A stretch of 64,000 nt of DNA from Ruania zhangjianzhongii (GTDB taxonomy: Bacteria; Actinomycetota; Actinomycetes; Actinomycetales; Beutenbergiaceae): positions 1,054,001-1,118,000 of the forward strand of contig NZ_CP042828.1 in NCBI RefSeq assembly GCF_008000995.1, given 5' to 3'. Below, one piece after another: positions 51,108 through 59,724 of this stretch. Positions within the stretch are counted from its first letter, which is position 1. The number at the start of each line of letters is the position of its first letter. Under the pieces are notes generated by a model that searched no databases, had not been told where the DNA came from, and saw nothing but the letters and a program-made list of their open reading frames with translations. A program made the translations under genes and the position numbers.

Positions 51108-51587
51108 AGGGTCTCCAGAGACGGGTCGATGACTGCTGACATAGTCGCACAGGATCGGTCGCGTCATCGGGAAGCAACTAGAGGAGACGCCCATCGATAT
51201 GCTCGAGACCATGCGTGATGCCACCTGCCGCACTCCGTTCCGGCGGATCGGGTTCACTATCAACCCGGCAGCGTCTTTCGAAGCCTCCATCACCGGTCTA
51301 GCGGACCACCCGGCACCCACCGCAAGAGCATCACGAATCCTCGCAGGGGGAGACGTGCGGCCCGGCGGGACAGCCACGCTCCTTGACGCCGGCGGAAGAG
51401 ATCGACCATCCCAAATTCCAAACGGAGCATCAGGAAGCTCCGCGGAGTTCGCGACGTGCGCTCCTGCTCGTGCGGGTGCTCACTTCTCAACACATTGCCA
51501 CAGCCGGCCAGCCGGCCAGGCGCCGGGCGACGACTGCCTGACCCGAGCGGGCGGTAACGGACAAGCCTTCTCCGGTGATGTAAGAAC
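51108..51587. other. 480-base divergent intergenic region in exopolysaccharide locus
   Basis: It separates the leftward BY-kinase gene from the rightward glycosyltransferase gene. It should hold both promoters, but I see no clear -35/-10 pair. A short tandem GCCGGCCA (two copies near 51510) is the only repeat. Open frames through it have no protein-like sequence. Confidence 0.5.
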
Positions 51588-52778
51588 ATGAAGAACGTCC
51601 TTGTGCTCAACCAGTTCGCTCTGCCACGTGACCAGGGAGGCGGAACCCGGCACGCCGAACTCTTCGATCATCTCGAAGAGTGGACGGTACGCATCATGGC
51701 TGGAAATCGAAACCACTACAGCCAGGAGCGATTTACCACAACAGACAACAGGTTTGACCTGATCCCGGTTCCAGCGCAAGCGGGCCATCCCGCTCAGCGT
51801 GTGGCAGGCTGGTTGGTGTATGCGGCCCGAGTGGTTGTTCGTAGTTTTCGCAGCAGGCCACTGGACCTCGTGTATGCCTCGAGTCCGCACCTGTTTGCAC
51901 CTGCGGCTGGCGTGATCATCTCACGGGTGAGGCGCGTCCCCCTGATCGTCGAGGTGCGTGACCTTTGGCCAGAATCAATGGTCGCTGCTGGAGTCATTCG
52001 TCGTGATAGCAAGATCCACAGGATGCTCTCCTCTCTGGAAAGGCGCGTTCTGAACGCGGCGGATCACATCGTCGCGGTGACGCCCGGGTGGCGCGAACAT
52101 TTCTCCTCGCTCGGCATCCAGGACTCTCGCGTGACCGTCGTGCCGAACGGGACCGATCCTTGGGTCGTCCCCATGGATTATGATCGATCAGCCATGCGTC
52201 AGAAGCTTGGCCTTGCCGGCTTCTCCGCGATATTCGCCGGAGCCCATGGCCCAGCGAACGGTCTGCACCTGGTTCTGGATGCGGCTCGTGAACTTCCTGA
52301 CGTCAAGTTCGTGCTCATGGGCAACGGCCCGGCGAAAGCGCAAATCATGGCCCAGGCCATGGCAGAGCATCTCGCGAACGTTGAGTTCTGGGACGGTGTT
52401 TCTAAGTCCGCGCTGATGGAGATCCTGGCAGCGTTTGACGTCGGTATTCACTCCCTGGCGCCGATGTCTGTCCTCGAGAAGGGGATGAGTCCAAATAAGC
52501 TCTTCGACTACGTTGCTGCTGGTATTCCGGCGGTAAGCAATTGCGAGAAGGGCTTACGCCTAGTGTTCCCCGAGGACGAGTCCGTCCTCTTGGGTCCAGC
52601 AGATTCGCTCGCTGAAACGGTTTCGCGTGTCAAAAAAATGAGCCGTGGCGAAAGGAGCGCAAGAGTTGCGGCTGGGAGTCGAATCCTGGACTCCGACTAC
52701 TCTCGCACGAACTCCCGACGGAAGTTGCAGGGCGTTATCACGGAAGTCCTCCGTACTTCCAAATCTGGTACGCGTTAA
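51588..52778 (+). CDS. Glycosyltransferase family 4, WbuB-like
   Basis: Cytoplasmic or membrane-associated transferase of 396 aa with a GT-B fold. N-terminal domain: VLVLNQFALPRDQGGGTRHA and LIVEVRDLWPESMVAAGVI, the latter typical of WbuB/FnlC-type enzymes acting on N-acetyl-fucosamine-like acceptors. C-terminal domain: FAGAHGPANGLHLVLDAA and GMSPNKLFDYVAAGIPAV. It is the only right-facing gene in the locus, and its codons are visibly richer in A and T than those of its neighbours, so it may have been acquired separately. The RBS is weak (TAAGAA). Confidence 0.87.
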   Translation: MKNVLVLNQFALPRDQGGGTRHAELFDHLEEWTVRIMAGNRNHYSQERFTTTDNRFDLIPVPAQAGHPAQRVAGWLVYAARVVVRSFRSRPLDLVYASSPHLFAPAAGVIISRVRRVPLIVEVRDLWPESMVAAGVIRRDSKIHRMLSSLERRVLNAADHIVAVTPGWREHFSSLGIQDSRVTVVPNGTDPWVVPMDYDRSAMRQKLGLAGFSAIFAGAHGPANGLHLVLDAARELPDVKFVLMGNGPAKAQIMAQAMAEHLANVEFWDGVSKSALMEILAAFDVGIHSLAPMSVLEKGMSPNKLFDYVAAGIPAVSNCEKGLRLVFPEDESVLLGPADSLAETVSRVKKMSRGERSARVAAGSRILDSDYSRTNSRRKLQGVITEVLRTSKSGTR

Positions 52779-52853
52779 CTCGACGAGCGAGAGCCGGGAG
52801 CGGATCTGGTACCAAAGAGCGGTATGGACGCGAATTCGTCTGGGAGTGGCCGG

Positions 52854-52875
52854 GTCGACACCTCGGTCTGTCGAC
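52854..52875. terminator. Small hairpin between convergent glycosyltransferase genes
   Basis: GTCGACA and TGTCGAC pair over an eight-base loop in the 121-base space between two convergent stops. It is short and without U-tract, so only a weak terminator candidate. Confidence 0.35.
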
Positions 52876-52899
52876 GGATCCACGATGATTTGCGGATGG

Positions 52900-53940
52900 T
52901 CAGTGCCGGATCGCTCCCGTGCACAGTTGCACGATCTCGTCGAAGAGCGCGTGACGGTCTTCCTTCATGCGAGCCCAGTCCCGGTTGGCTCCCACGCGGA
53001 CGCCGACCGTTCCTGGTGACGTCAATGCATGGGTGAGCGATTCGACCAGCGGCTCCGCGAGCAGCGTGACGCTCGCTCCATCGTCCGCGAGCTCGCGATA
53101 TACGGGCAGGTCATTGAGCAGCACGGGCACACCGGACGCGATCGCCTCAAGAACTGTCGTTGACCGCTGATCGGCTCGCGGCACCGAAATGACGGCGTCG
53201 GCCGCGGCGAAGAGATCGAGCAAGTCATCGTGCGGCTGCCGCGGCAGCGTGAGCGTTTCATCCGTGCGATGCACGACGGCTCGGCCGGCATGCCCGACTG
53301 TCGTATCGATCTCGATGAGACGAAGTTCTGGTCGGGCGGCGTGGGCAGCGGTGAACGCGTGCCGGACCTCGTCGTGACGGTAGACGGTACCCAGGCCGCG
53401 TGGCGCCAGCACAAGGAGGTGCTTCTCAGACAGCCCAAGGCGAGCGCGAACTGCCGCCCGGACGTCGTCGGTGCGTTCGGTGAGTGCGGTCTCTGCCACG
53501 CCCCAGGAACGGACCTCGGTGGCGGCTCTGGTAGGCGGCCAAACTCTCGCGACTGTCGTTGCCATATCGCGTGATGTCATCAGCACCAGGTTCGCTCGCC
53601 GGAGGACGAAGGCGGCGATTCGACGCCGTGCGGTGGACCGGGTCGCTGCCTCGACCTCGCTGCCCCACGGCACCACGACGGTGCGGGATGCGCGGGGAAG
53701 GAGCGCCCCGAGCAGTCCATGGGTCCCGAGTGAGTGGACGATGGAGACCTGCGGGCGGCGGCGCAGCCACTCCGTGATTACGCACGGCAGAAGGCGTCGG
53801 CGTGAGACCGGGGAGTTCGCCGTGCTCAGCCCGACCATTCGGACGTCCCAGCCCCGCCCGCGCAACTCCTCGACCCACAGCGTGATGTGGGCCGATGCTT
53901 GTGGGCCAACCACACGGACGATCCTCGTCTCGTTCGCCAC
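52900..53940 (-). CDS. Glycosyltransferase (GT-B, family 4-like)
   Basis: Protein of about 346 aa. The N-terminal half is short on motifs (RIVRVVGPQASAHITLWVEEL, VHSLGTHGLLGALLPRA); the C-terminal half has PRGLGTVYRHDEVRHAF and FAAADAVISVPRADQRSTTV, LEAIASGVPVLLNDLPVYREL, a good match to the GT4 donor-binding end (Glu in VLEAIASG). Donor and acceptor are unknown. The GTG at 53940 lies two bases after the C5-epimerase-like gene stop, with GAAGG eight bases ahead. The longer frame upstream overlaps that gene and is not coding. Confidence 0.83.
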   Translation of the reverse strand: MANETRIVRVVGPQASAHITLWVEELRGRGWDVRMVGLSTANSPVSRRRLLPCVITEWLRRRPQVSIVHSLGTHGLLGALLPRASRTVVVPWGSEVEAATRSTARRRIAAFVLRRANLVLMTSRDMATTVARVWPPTRAATEVRSWGVAETALTERTDDVRAAVRARLGLSEKHLLVLAPRGLGTVYRHDEVRHAFTAAHAARPELRLIEIDTTVGHAGRAVVHRTDETLTLPRQPHDDLLDLFAAADAVISVPRADQRSTTVLEAIASGVPVLLNDLPVYRELADDGASVTLLAEPLVESLTHALTSPGTVGVRVGANRDWARMKEDRHALFDEIVQLCTGAIRH

Positions 53941-53942
53941 CG

Positions 53943-54842
53943 TCAGACCTTCGTGACGAACAGTCGGTCCACTGCCAACAGCATACGGGCGCGTAGCCGG
54001 GAGGGTAGACGGCGCTCGTACTCGTGAAATCGTCGGGCATAGGTGCCGAACTCCATGCCGTAGAGCTCCTCGAGAACGGACAGAAGGGCAATGTGCAGCC
54101 GGTGGTAGTCCGGCGAACTCGGTGACTGGCCGAGTAGGTCGTATCGAGAGTAGTAGCCGATGTCCCATCGTGGCAGCAGGTCGTTCAGGCGGTGCGCGGT
54201 ACTAGCGGCGACATCTTCGCCGGTGGCACGCGCATAGTCGTGCAGACCCAGCAGAGCGAAGGCTGCGCCGTTGAGGATGTACGGCGCAGGTGTCGCCGGG
54301 CACTCCTCAGGGAACGGCCTCCCCTCGGGGTCATACGTGCTGCACCCGCCGTCCTCGACCGGAAGCAGGAGATGGGCGACCGCCGCGTGGATGCGCTCAT
54401 GTGCGACCGCCGATTCTGCGTCCGGCAGGACGTCCGCGCTCCTCAGCAATGCGGATGTGGCCAGCCCCTGCGCCATCGCGGAGGACCATCCAGGCGCCAC
54501 GCCGTAGCGGGCTACGCTCACCGGGTATCGCCAGGACCCGTCCTTCTGCTGAGCCGCCATCAGTGCTCGCACAGCACTGGTTACGGCACCCCTGTTCGAT
54601 TCGGTGAGACCGTCGTCGACCTGCAGGCGGGCGAGGATCCGGAAGGACGTGGCAACCGGGTGGAGAAACTCAGTGCCGTCGTCGCCGGGCCGGCGGACCG
54701 CGAGCGTGTGGTCGGCCAACTGCAGGCCGAAGACAGTGCAGTCGATGGGGTACAGGGTCGCCCACCGTGTTCGCGGCAGCATTCGGTACTGCGTGCCGGA
54801 GGCGAGAGCCCGCCGAACGAGACGGCCAAGTCGTGTCGTCAT
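53943..54842 (-). CDS. D-glucuronyl C5-epimerase-like protein
   Basis: Protein of 299 aa with the helical (alpha/alpha)6-toroid C-terminal domain of heparosan glucuronate C5-epimerases: QKDGSWRYPVSVARYGVAPG, WSSAMAQGLATSALLRSADV, PYILNGAAFALLGLHDYA and YYSRYDLLGQSPSSPDYHRL. The Tyr and Asn positions in the last two blocks match those conserved in the family. It lacks a signal peptide and the N-terminal beta domain of the animal enzyme, so it would act in the cytoplasm on lipid-linked glycan. It overlaps the next gene by four bases. Actual epimerase activity is not shown. Confidence 0.78.
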   Translation of the reverse strand: MTTRLGRLVRRALASGTQYRMLPRTRWATLYPIDCTVFGLQLADHTLAVRRPGDDGTEFLHPVATSFRILARLQVDDGLTESNRGAVTSAVRALMAAQQKDGSWRYPVSVARYGVAPGWSSAMAQGLATSALLRSADVLPDAESAVAHERIHAAVAHLLLPVEDGGCSTYDPEGRPFPEECPATPAPYILNGAAFALLGLHDYARATGEDVAASTAHRLNDLLPRWDIGYYSRYDLLGQSPSSPDYHRLHIALLSVLEELYGMEFGTYARRFHEYERRLPSRLRARMLLAVDRLFVTKV

Positions 54843-55987
54843 AGCTCGACAGCCTCCCGATAGATCTCCTCGAGAGTGGAGACCGTCTTGGTGATGTCGA
54901 ACATCTCCCGCACGTGGGAGCGGCCCTCCCTCCCCATCCGTTGGCGAGCCTTCGGGTCGTCGGCGAGGCGTCGCACGGCGTGCGCCAGAGCTTCGGCGTC
55001 CCCCGGGGGCACGAGCAAGCCAGTCCGACCATCGACGATGGTATCGGGGAGCCCACCCACCCGGGAACCGATCACCGGCCGCCGCATGAGCGAAGCCTCG
55101 ATCATCGTGTACGACGCCGACTCGCTCAGCGAGGGGTTGGCCAGGATATCCAGCCCGGCGAGGATGTCAGGCATGTCGGTTCGATGTCCGAGGAAATGCA
55201 TCCGACCGCTGTCGATCAGCGGCGCCGCACGGCGTTCCAGCTCACGCCGGTAACTCCCGTCACCAACGAACTCGTCGCCCACAATGAAGAAGCGCAGGCG
55301 TGAGTCTTGCTCGGCCAGCGCCAGGGCAGCGTCGATGAACACCTCGTGGCCCTTGACACCGATATTTCTGAACGACTTCAGCTGCGTGGGGTACATATGG
55401 GCGATGAGGCCGACGGCGACGTCGGTCGGGGCCAGCCCGTACTGGTCGCGCAGGGCAGTGCCTGACGTGGCGGGGTTGAACCGTTCGGTGCGGCAACCGT
55501 AGAAGCTCACCGCTGTACGCCGCGAGCCGCGCCGAGCATAGGTCCGGGCGAACTCGGTGCACGATCCGACAAGGATCGTGTCCCACCGCAGCGTCGCCCT
55601 GTCGATCGCGGCGAGGGGCCGGCTCTGCAGGTGGACAGTGCCGGCGACCTGTGTCACGAGCCGCGGTGCGCGCCGGCCCCGCAGAATCACGCGTGCCAGG
55701 ATGAAGGACTTGAAGAGGTGAGCGTGCACGATGTCCCAGGACCCGTTCCGGATGAGGGCGCTGAGGTCACGGTAGGCGCGGATGAGCCGGCGCAGATCCT
55801 TGGGGTGATAGCCGCGAAAAGGGATGACGTGCACACGGGTCCCCGTCCGCGTCAGCCGCTCCTTGACCGTACCGTCGCCCGGGACCACCGCCTCGATCTG
55901 GTAGCCGCGCCTTTCGAGCTCCGTGACCTGATCGACGAACCACGATGCTCCGTCTGCTGACCCACACACTTGCAGGACCCGCATCAT
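54839..55987 (-). CDS. Glycosyltransferase family 4
   Basis: GT-B transferase of 382 aa. N-terminal: VLQVCGSADGASWFVDQVTE and WDIVHAHLFKSFILARVIL. C-terminal: GHEVFIDAALALAEQDSRLRF, FFIVGDEFVGDGSY, FLGHRTDMPDILAGLDILAN and the catalytic-site Glu in SLSESASYTMIEASLMRRPVI. This is a retaining sugar transferase for the exopolysaccharide repeat unit. The tandem ATG at 55987/55984 overlaps the polymerase stop codon (ATGATGA), so translation is coupled. Confidence 0.93.
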   Translation of the reverse strand: MMRVLQVCGSADGASWFVDQVTELERRGYQIEAVVPGDGTVKERLTRTGTRVHVIPFRGYHPKDLRRLIRAYRDLSALIRNGSWDIVHAHLFKSFILARVILRGRRAPRLVTQVAGTVHLQSRPLAAIDRATLRWDTILVGSCTEFARTYARRGSRRTAVSFYGCRTERFNPATSGTALRDQYGLAPTDVAVGLIAHMYPTQLKSFRNIGVKGHEVFIDAALALAEQDSRLRFFIVGDEFVGDGSYRRELERRAAPLIDSGRMHFLGHRTDMPDILAGLDILANPSLSESASYTMIEASLMRRPVIGSRVGGLPDTIVDGRTGLLVPPGDAEALAHAVRRLADDPKARQRMGREGRSHVREMFDITKTVSTLEEIYREAVEL

Positions 55988-57159
55988 GTCGTATCCCCCG
56001 CACTGCGCTCCCGGGGCAGGCCCAGCAGGGTCGCGAGCGGGACGATCGTGATCGGCGTGAGCAGCGGCTCGCCGAAGAAGGAACAGACGGCCGCTGCGGT
56101 GACGGCGAGCATGGCGGCGAGGTTGGTGCTTGAGCCGCCGAGCTGCGCTGCACGGAACCGACGCAGCCACGCGGCGGTGATCGTCCCAAGGACCAGCAGC
56201 CCGATTGGAAGGCCGAAGCCCGCCAGCAGCGATAGGTAGCTGTTGTGCGCGAACGTGTACCCAGCCGGCCCGCCTTGCTCCTCGATGGCCAACGAGAGCG
56301 CGTGGATTCCACTGCCGAGCAGTGGCGTTTCGGCGATCACGCCCAGTGCGGACTCCCACAGGTCGAGCCGGGCGGAGGAGGAAGGATCCAGGCCACCGGT
56401 GGCGGTCGTGAACTCGATGCGGTCGCGTACGGAACTCGGTACGACAGTCAGTAGCAGCGTCGCGAGCGCAGCGACGGCGAGGATGGCCTTTCGCCGTACT
56501 ACGGTGAGGATCAGGAGCATCACCGCGAGAGCCAGGTAGCCGCTGCGAGAGAAGGTCATCAGCAGACCGCCCGCGCACAGGGCGCCTGTGACCAGGTGCA
56601 GGAGCGAGCGGGTCGTCGAGAATATCCGCGCCAGCGCGACTGCGAACCCGATGAGGAAGAGGAGGGCGAGGGCGTTCCCGTTGAGCCACTGGCCACCTGT
56701 GGCTACGTCCACCCAGGCGTACCGAGACTGCGAGCCCAGCCGCGGCACCGCGTAGGACAAGTAGGCGACCGCGAGAGCGGCGGTGCCCAGCAATAGCGCG
56801 CGTTCCGCGCTGCGCGGGCACAGGCGGCGGGCGATCTCGGTGACGGTGATCCAGGCGGTGGCAACGGTGACCCCGAGGAGCACTATGACCTCAAGGTTTC
56901 CGGGCCGTAGCCACGCGGTCACCAGAATTTGCAACGGCAACAGCACGTGGAGCACAACGACGTGCATCTGTGGTCTGCTAAGACGCTCGGTGCGCGAGGT
57001 CAGCCCCATGATGAGTCCTGCTGTGACCAGCAGGCTGGCGGCGAGGTAGGGCCCTATCGTCGAGGTGCCCGCCGTCATAGCCGTGGCAATCACCAGGACA
57101 ACGGGAATGAGGCGCGGCACAGCGCGCGAGCCTTGCAGCAATTCCGTACCGGCACTCAC
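55984..57159 (-). CDS. O-antigen ligase/Wzy-like polymerase
   Basis: Polytopic membrane protein of 391 aa with about ten hydrophobic segments and the ligase/polymerase core FSRSGYLALAVMLLILTVV, then the extracellular loop DLWESALGVIAETPLLGSGI and the conserved AHNSYLSLLAGFGLP motif of Wzy_C/WaaL proteins. It would join repeat units on the outer side of the membrane. The GTG at 57159 overlaps the flippase stop (GTGA) and its own end overlaps the next glycosyltransferase. Confidence 0.9.
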   Translation of the reverse strand: MSAGTELLQGSRAVPRLIPVVLVIATAMTAGTSTIGPYLAASLLVTAGLIMGLTSRTERLSRPQMHVVVLHVLLPLQILVTAWLRPGNLEVIVLLGVTVATAWITVTEIARRLCPRSAERALLLGTAALAVAYLSYAVPRLGSQSRYAWVDVATGGQWLNGNALALLFLIGFAVALARIFSTTRSLLHLVTGALCAGGLLMTFSRSGYLALAVMLLILTVVRRKAILAVAALATLLLTVVPSSVRDRIEFTTATGGLDPSSSARLDLWESALGVIAETPLLGSGIHALSLAIEEQGGPAGYTFAHNSYLSLLAGFGLPIGLLVLGTITAAWLRRFRAAQLGGSSTNLAAMLAVTAAAVCSFFGEPLLTPITIVPLATLLGLPRERSAGDTT

Positions 57160-58475
57160 GTGGCTTCCTCCGCCCGTAGGCGCGGAGTGCAGATGACCAC
57201 GAACATCGTCGCGTAGCCCGCAGAAACCGCCAGTGCGCCGCCGACAGGCCCGAGCGCCGGACTTGCGGCGCACTGCACGAGGACGCTCGTGATGACGGAG
57301 AGCACGCTCGCCCACAGCACTAGGCGGTAGCGCGAGCGCGAGACGAGATAGCTCTGCAGCACTCGCGCATAGGAGAAGAGGACGACCCCCGGCACCATGA
57401 TCTGGAGCACCAGTGCGGCGCTGGAGTAGTCGGCGCCGTAAAGCAAGGGCACGAGCCATGGTGCCGTCACCGCGGCCAGCGCCCCGACGGCTGCAGTGAG
57501 GGCTGCAATCCGGAGGGCACTGCGGCGCACCGCCGTGGGCGTTGTGTCGGAGCTGTAGTACCGGGGCAGTAGCACTGTTCCGGCTGCGACCGGCAGCACG
57601 AGCAGGAGGTCGGCAACGGGGGAAGCCACGGCGAGAAGTCCCACGGCAGCTGTGCCCGACAACGCCTGCAGCAGTGGCACCTGCAATCGCATGAAAAGCG
57701 CCTGCGAGATGGTGATAGCGCGGGTTCGTGAGGCTGTGTGCACTACAGCTGACGTGCGGTTGGTGCGCCGGTCGTGCGGCTGGTGACGGACCACTCGCAC
57801 GAGGCAGACGAGCGCTACCAGGTATCCGGTGAGAAAAGCCAACTGATAGGGCGCGACGCCTGCGTGTCCGGTGGCGGCGATCAGCGCGGACGCCAGGAGG
57901 TAGATGACGGCGTTCATGAGCGTGGCCACCACCCAGGCCCGCCAGCGCCGCAGTCCCAGAATCGCGTTGCCGTAGAGCTGAACGGCCACCACCGGTGGGA
58001 TCGAGACGAGGCAGATGACCAGGTGCCACCTGCTGAGCCCCAGGACGCTGAACGGGATGAGGAGAGCAGCGGTGACGAGGACGAGGACGATCGTGGCGAT
58101 GATGATGAGACGCCGCATGATGAGGCCGAAAACCTCGGCGCGCTGATCGCGGTTCGCGGTGCGCAAGGCGGCCGTCTCGAGGCCGGCGCTGACGACGATC
58201 GCCGGGACCGCCGTCAATGTCAGCGCCACGGCGTAGATGCCACGATCCGCCGGAACCATCGACCGTGCGAGCATGACGCCGACCAGCACCGACAGCCCCA
58301 TAGCGAGATAACGAGACAGCGTGACGCGCGCGATAGCGCGAGGACTGCCGGAGTCAGGCTCCTTTGGCTCCGGATGGTCTTCGACGTCAGGGACTCGGCC
58401 CGGTGCAGGGCGGGACCGGTGGACAAGGGGAAGTCGGCTCGGGACGTTCGTATGCCGCGAGCGCCGGGCGTTCAC
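57156..58475 (-). CDS. Oligosaccharide flippase (Wzx-like, MOP superfamily)
   Basis: Protein of 439 aa with twelve or more membrane segments, starting IARVTLSRYLAMGLSVLVGV and ARSMVPADRGIYAVALT as in polysaccharide transporters of the MOP group. About 45 hydrophilic residues precede the first helix, so the true start may be inside. It would move undecaprenyl-linked repeat units across the membrane for the Wzy-like polymerase. The GTG at 58475 overlaps the acetyltransferase stop by four bases. Confidence 0.9.
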   Translation of the reverse strand: MNARRSRHTNVPSRLPLVHRSRPAPGRVPDVEDHPEPKEPDSGSPRAIARVTLSRYLAMGLSVLVGVMLARSMVPADRGIYAVALTLTAVPAIVVSAGLETAALRTANRDQRAEVFGLIMRRLIIIATIVLVLVTAALLIPFSVLGLSRWHLVICLVSIPPVVAVQLYGNAILGLRRWRAWVVATLMNAVIYLLASALIAATGHAGVAPYQLAFLTGYLVALVCLVRVVRHQPHDRRTNRTSAVVHTASRTRAITISQALFMRLQVPLLQALSGTAAVGLLAVASPVADLLLVLPVAAGTVLLPRYYSSDTTPTAVRRSALRIAALTAAVGALAAVTAPWLVPLLYGADYSSAALVLQIMVPGVVLFSYARVLQSYLVSRSRYRLVLWASVLSVITSVLVQCAASPALGPVGGALAVSAGYATMFVVICTPRLRAEEAT

Positions 58476-59113
58476 CGAGCAGGCACCCCCTTGACCGTCG
58501 TGTGCCGGGCCACATCCCGTACGACCACAGCACCGGCGCCTATGGTGGCATGCGGTTCCAGATGGAGATTCTGCAGCACTGTCGCATTTGCTCCGATGTA
58601 ACAGGACTCACCGATCTGCACGCCACCAGATAGGCACGCAGCAGGATTGAGCCTGGTGAAGGATCCCACCGTCGAGTCGTGTCCGATCGTGACATTCTGA
58701 TCGACCTGCACATGGTCACCGAGGGTGATGTCGACGCTGAGCCGGGCGCCTGCTGCAACAACGCAACCAGCACCGATCTGAACACTCTCGGCGACTGTGG
58801 CGTCCGGATGGATCGCAGTGCCATATGAGGCTGCTTGCGGTAGTCGTCTCACGATCTGACTTCGCAGCTGCGGGTCACCGACGGCGATGATCACATCGGT
58901 TGCGGCACCCACCGCATGGAGACTGGCATCTACTGCACCGAGAAACCGAGTCCGGGAACGCTCGAGCGATTCGAGTGACTCGGCCGAGGGCGCATCGTCG
59001 GCTACGCCCAACAGCCGCCACGACGGGCGCACCCTGTTCACGGCTCGGACGATCTCGACCACCTCGCGTCCGAAGCCGCCGGCGCCGACGATCACCAAGG
59101 GGTGCGCGGTCAT
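58472..59113 (-). CDS. NeuD/PglD-type sugar O/N-acetyltransferase
   Basis: Cytoplasmic transferase of 213 aa: N-terminal Rossmann-like domain (VIVGAGGFGREVVEIVRAVN) and C-terminal left-handed beta-helix made of hexapeptide repeats (IGAGCVVAAGARLSVDITLG, DQNVTIGHDSTVGSFTRLNP with the catalytic His), ending in KGVPAR. With a PglE-like aminotransferase and PglF-like dehydratase alongside, acetylation of the 4-amino group of a UDP-trideoxy-sugar is the likely reaction. Start and end overlap the neighbouring genes by four bases each. Confidence 0.92.
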   Translation of the reverse strand: MTAHPLVIVGAGGFGREVVEIVRAVNRVRPSWRLLGVADDAPSAESLESLERSRTRFLGAVDASLHAVGAATDVIIAVGDPQLRSQIVRRLPQAASYGTAIHPDATVAESVQIGAGCVVAAGARLSVDITLGDHVQVDQNVTIGHDSTVGSFTRLNPAACLSGGVQIGESCYIGANATVLQNLHLEPHATIGAGAVVVRDVARHTTVKGVPAR

Positions 59114-59724
59114 GAGTGCGGTGGACCTGACTCGGCGCGAAAGACGGGCACAGTCGCTTCACCATCTGCCGTGATGCCCCGTCGCTGCAGCACTCGCAGC
59201 ACGGTGAGGAGCAAAATGCTGAGATCTTGGCGCAGGTCGTGATGATCGACGTACGCAAGATCGAGGGCGAAGCGTTCGGACCAGCTGATCGAATTGCGCC
59301 CCCTCACCTGCGCAAGTCCCGTCAGTCCTGGCCGTACGTTGTGCCGACGTGCCTGTTCGGGCGTGTACTCGCCAAGGTATTGCATCAGCAGAGGGCGAGG
59401 GCCGACGAGGCTCATGTCGCCGCGGATCACGTTGACGAGGGTGGGTAGTTCGTCCACGCTACTCGCTCTGAGGACGCGCCCCACTCTTGTCAGTCGGGAC
59501 GCATCGTCGGTTCTTTCGGAGGCGGGATCTACTGCGTGCATAGTCCGCAGCTTCAGCATCGTGAACGGTCTGCCGTGTAGCCCGGGCCGTGCTTGGCGAA
59601 AGAAGGCGGGAGCTCCCATCGTGACTCGGACCGCTATCGCGCCCGCCAAGGTCAGGGGCAGAGTGACGACGAGGGCAGGTACCGCGACCGCTACGTCGAC
59701 CGCGCGCTTTCCTCGGTAACTCAT
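59110..59724 (-). CDS. Undecaprenyl-phosphate sugar phosphotransferase (PglC-like)
   Basis: Small monotopic phosphoglycosyl transferase of 204 aa that starts repeat-unit synthesis on undecaprenyl phosphate. It has a reentrant membrane helix (VDVAVAVPALVVTLPLTLAGA), the basic/acid motif KLRTMHAVDPASE with DDASRLTRVGRVLR, SVDELPTLVNVIRGDMSLVG (catalytic Asp-Glu) and GPRPLLMQYL. The short form without extra membrane helices is typical of PglC. It overlaps its two neighbours by four bases each. Confidence 0.94.
   Translation of the reverse strand: MSYRGKRAVDVAVAVPALVVTLPLTLAGAIAVRVTMGAPAFFRQARPGLHGRPFTMLKLRTMHAVDPASERTDDASRLTRVGRVLRASSVDELPTLVNVIRGDMSLVGPRPLLMQYLGEYTPEQARRHNVRPGLTGLAQVRGRNSISWSERFALDLAYVDHHDLRQDLSILLLTVLRVLQRRGITADGEATVPVFRAESGPPHS

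Noticed and set aside
51199-51591. 130-codon open frame before the glycosyltransferase
   Set aside because: No ribosome-binding site, no protein-like pattern and it ends inside the start region of the real gene.
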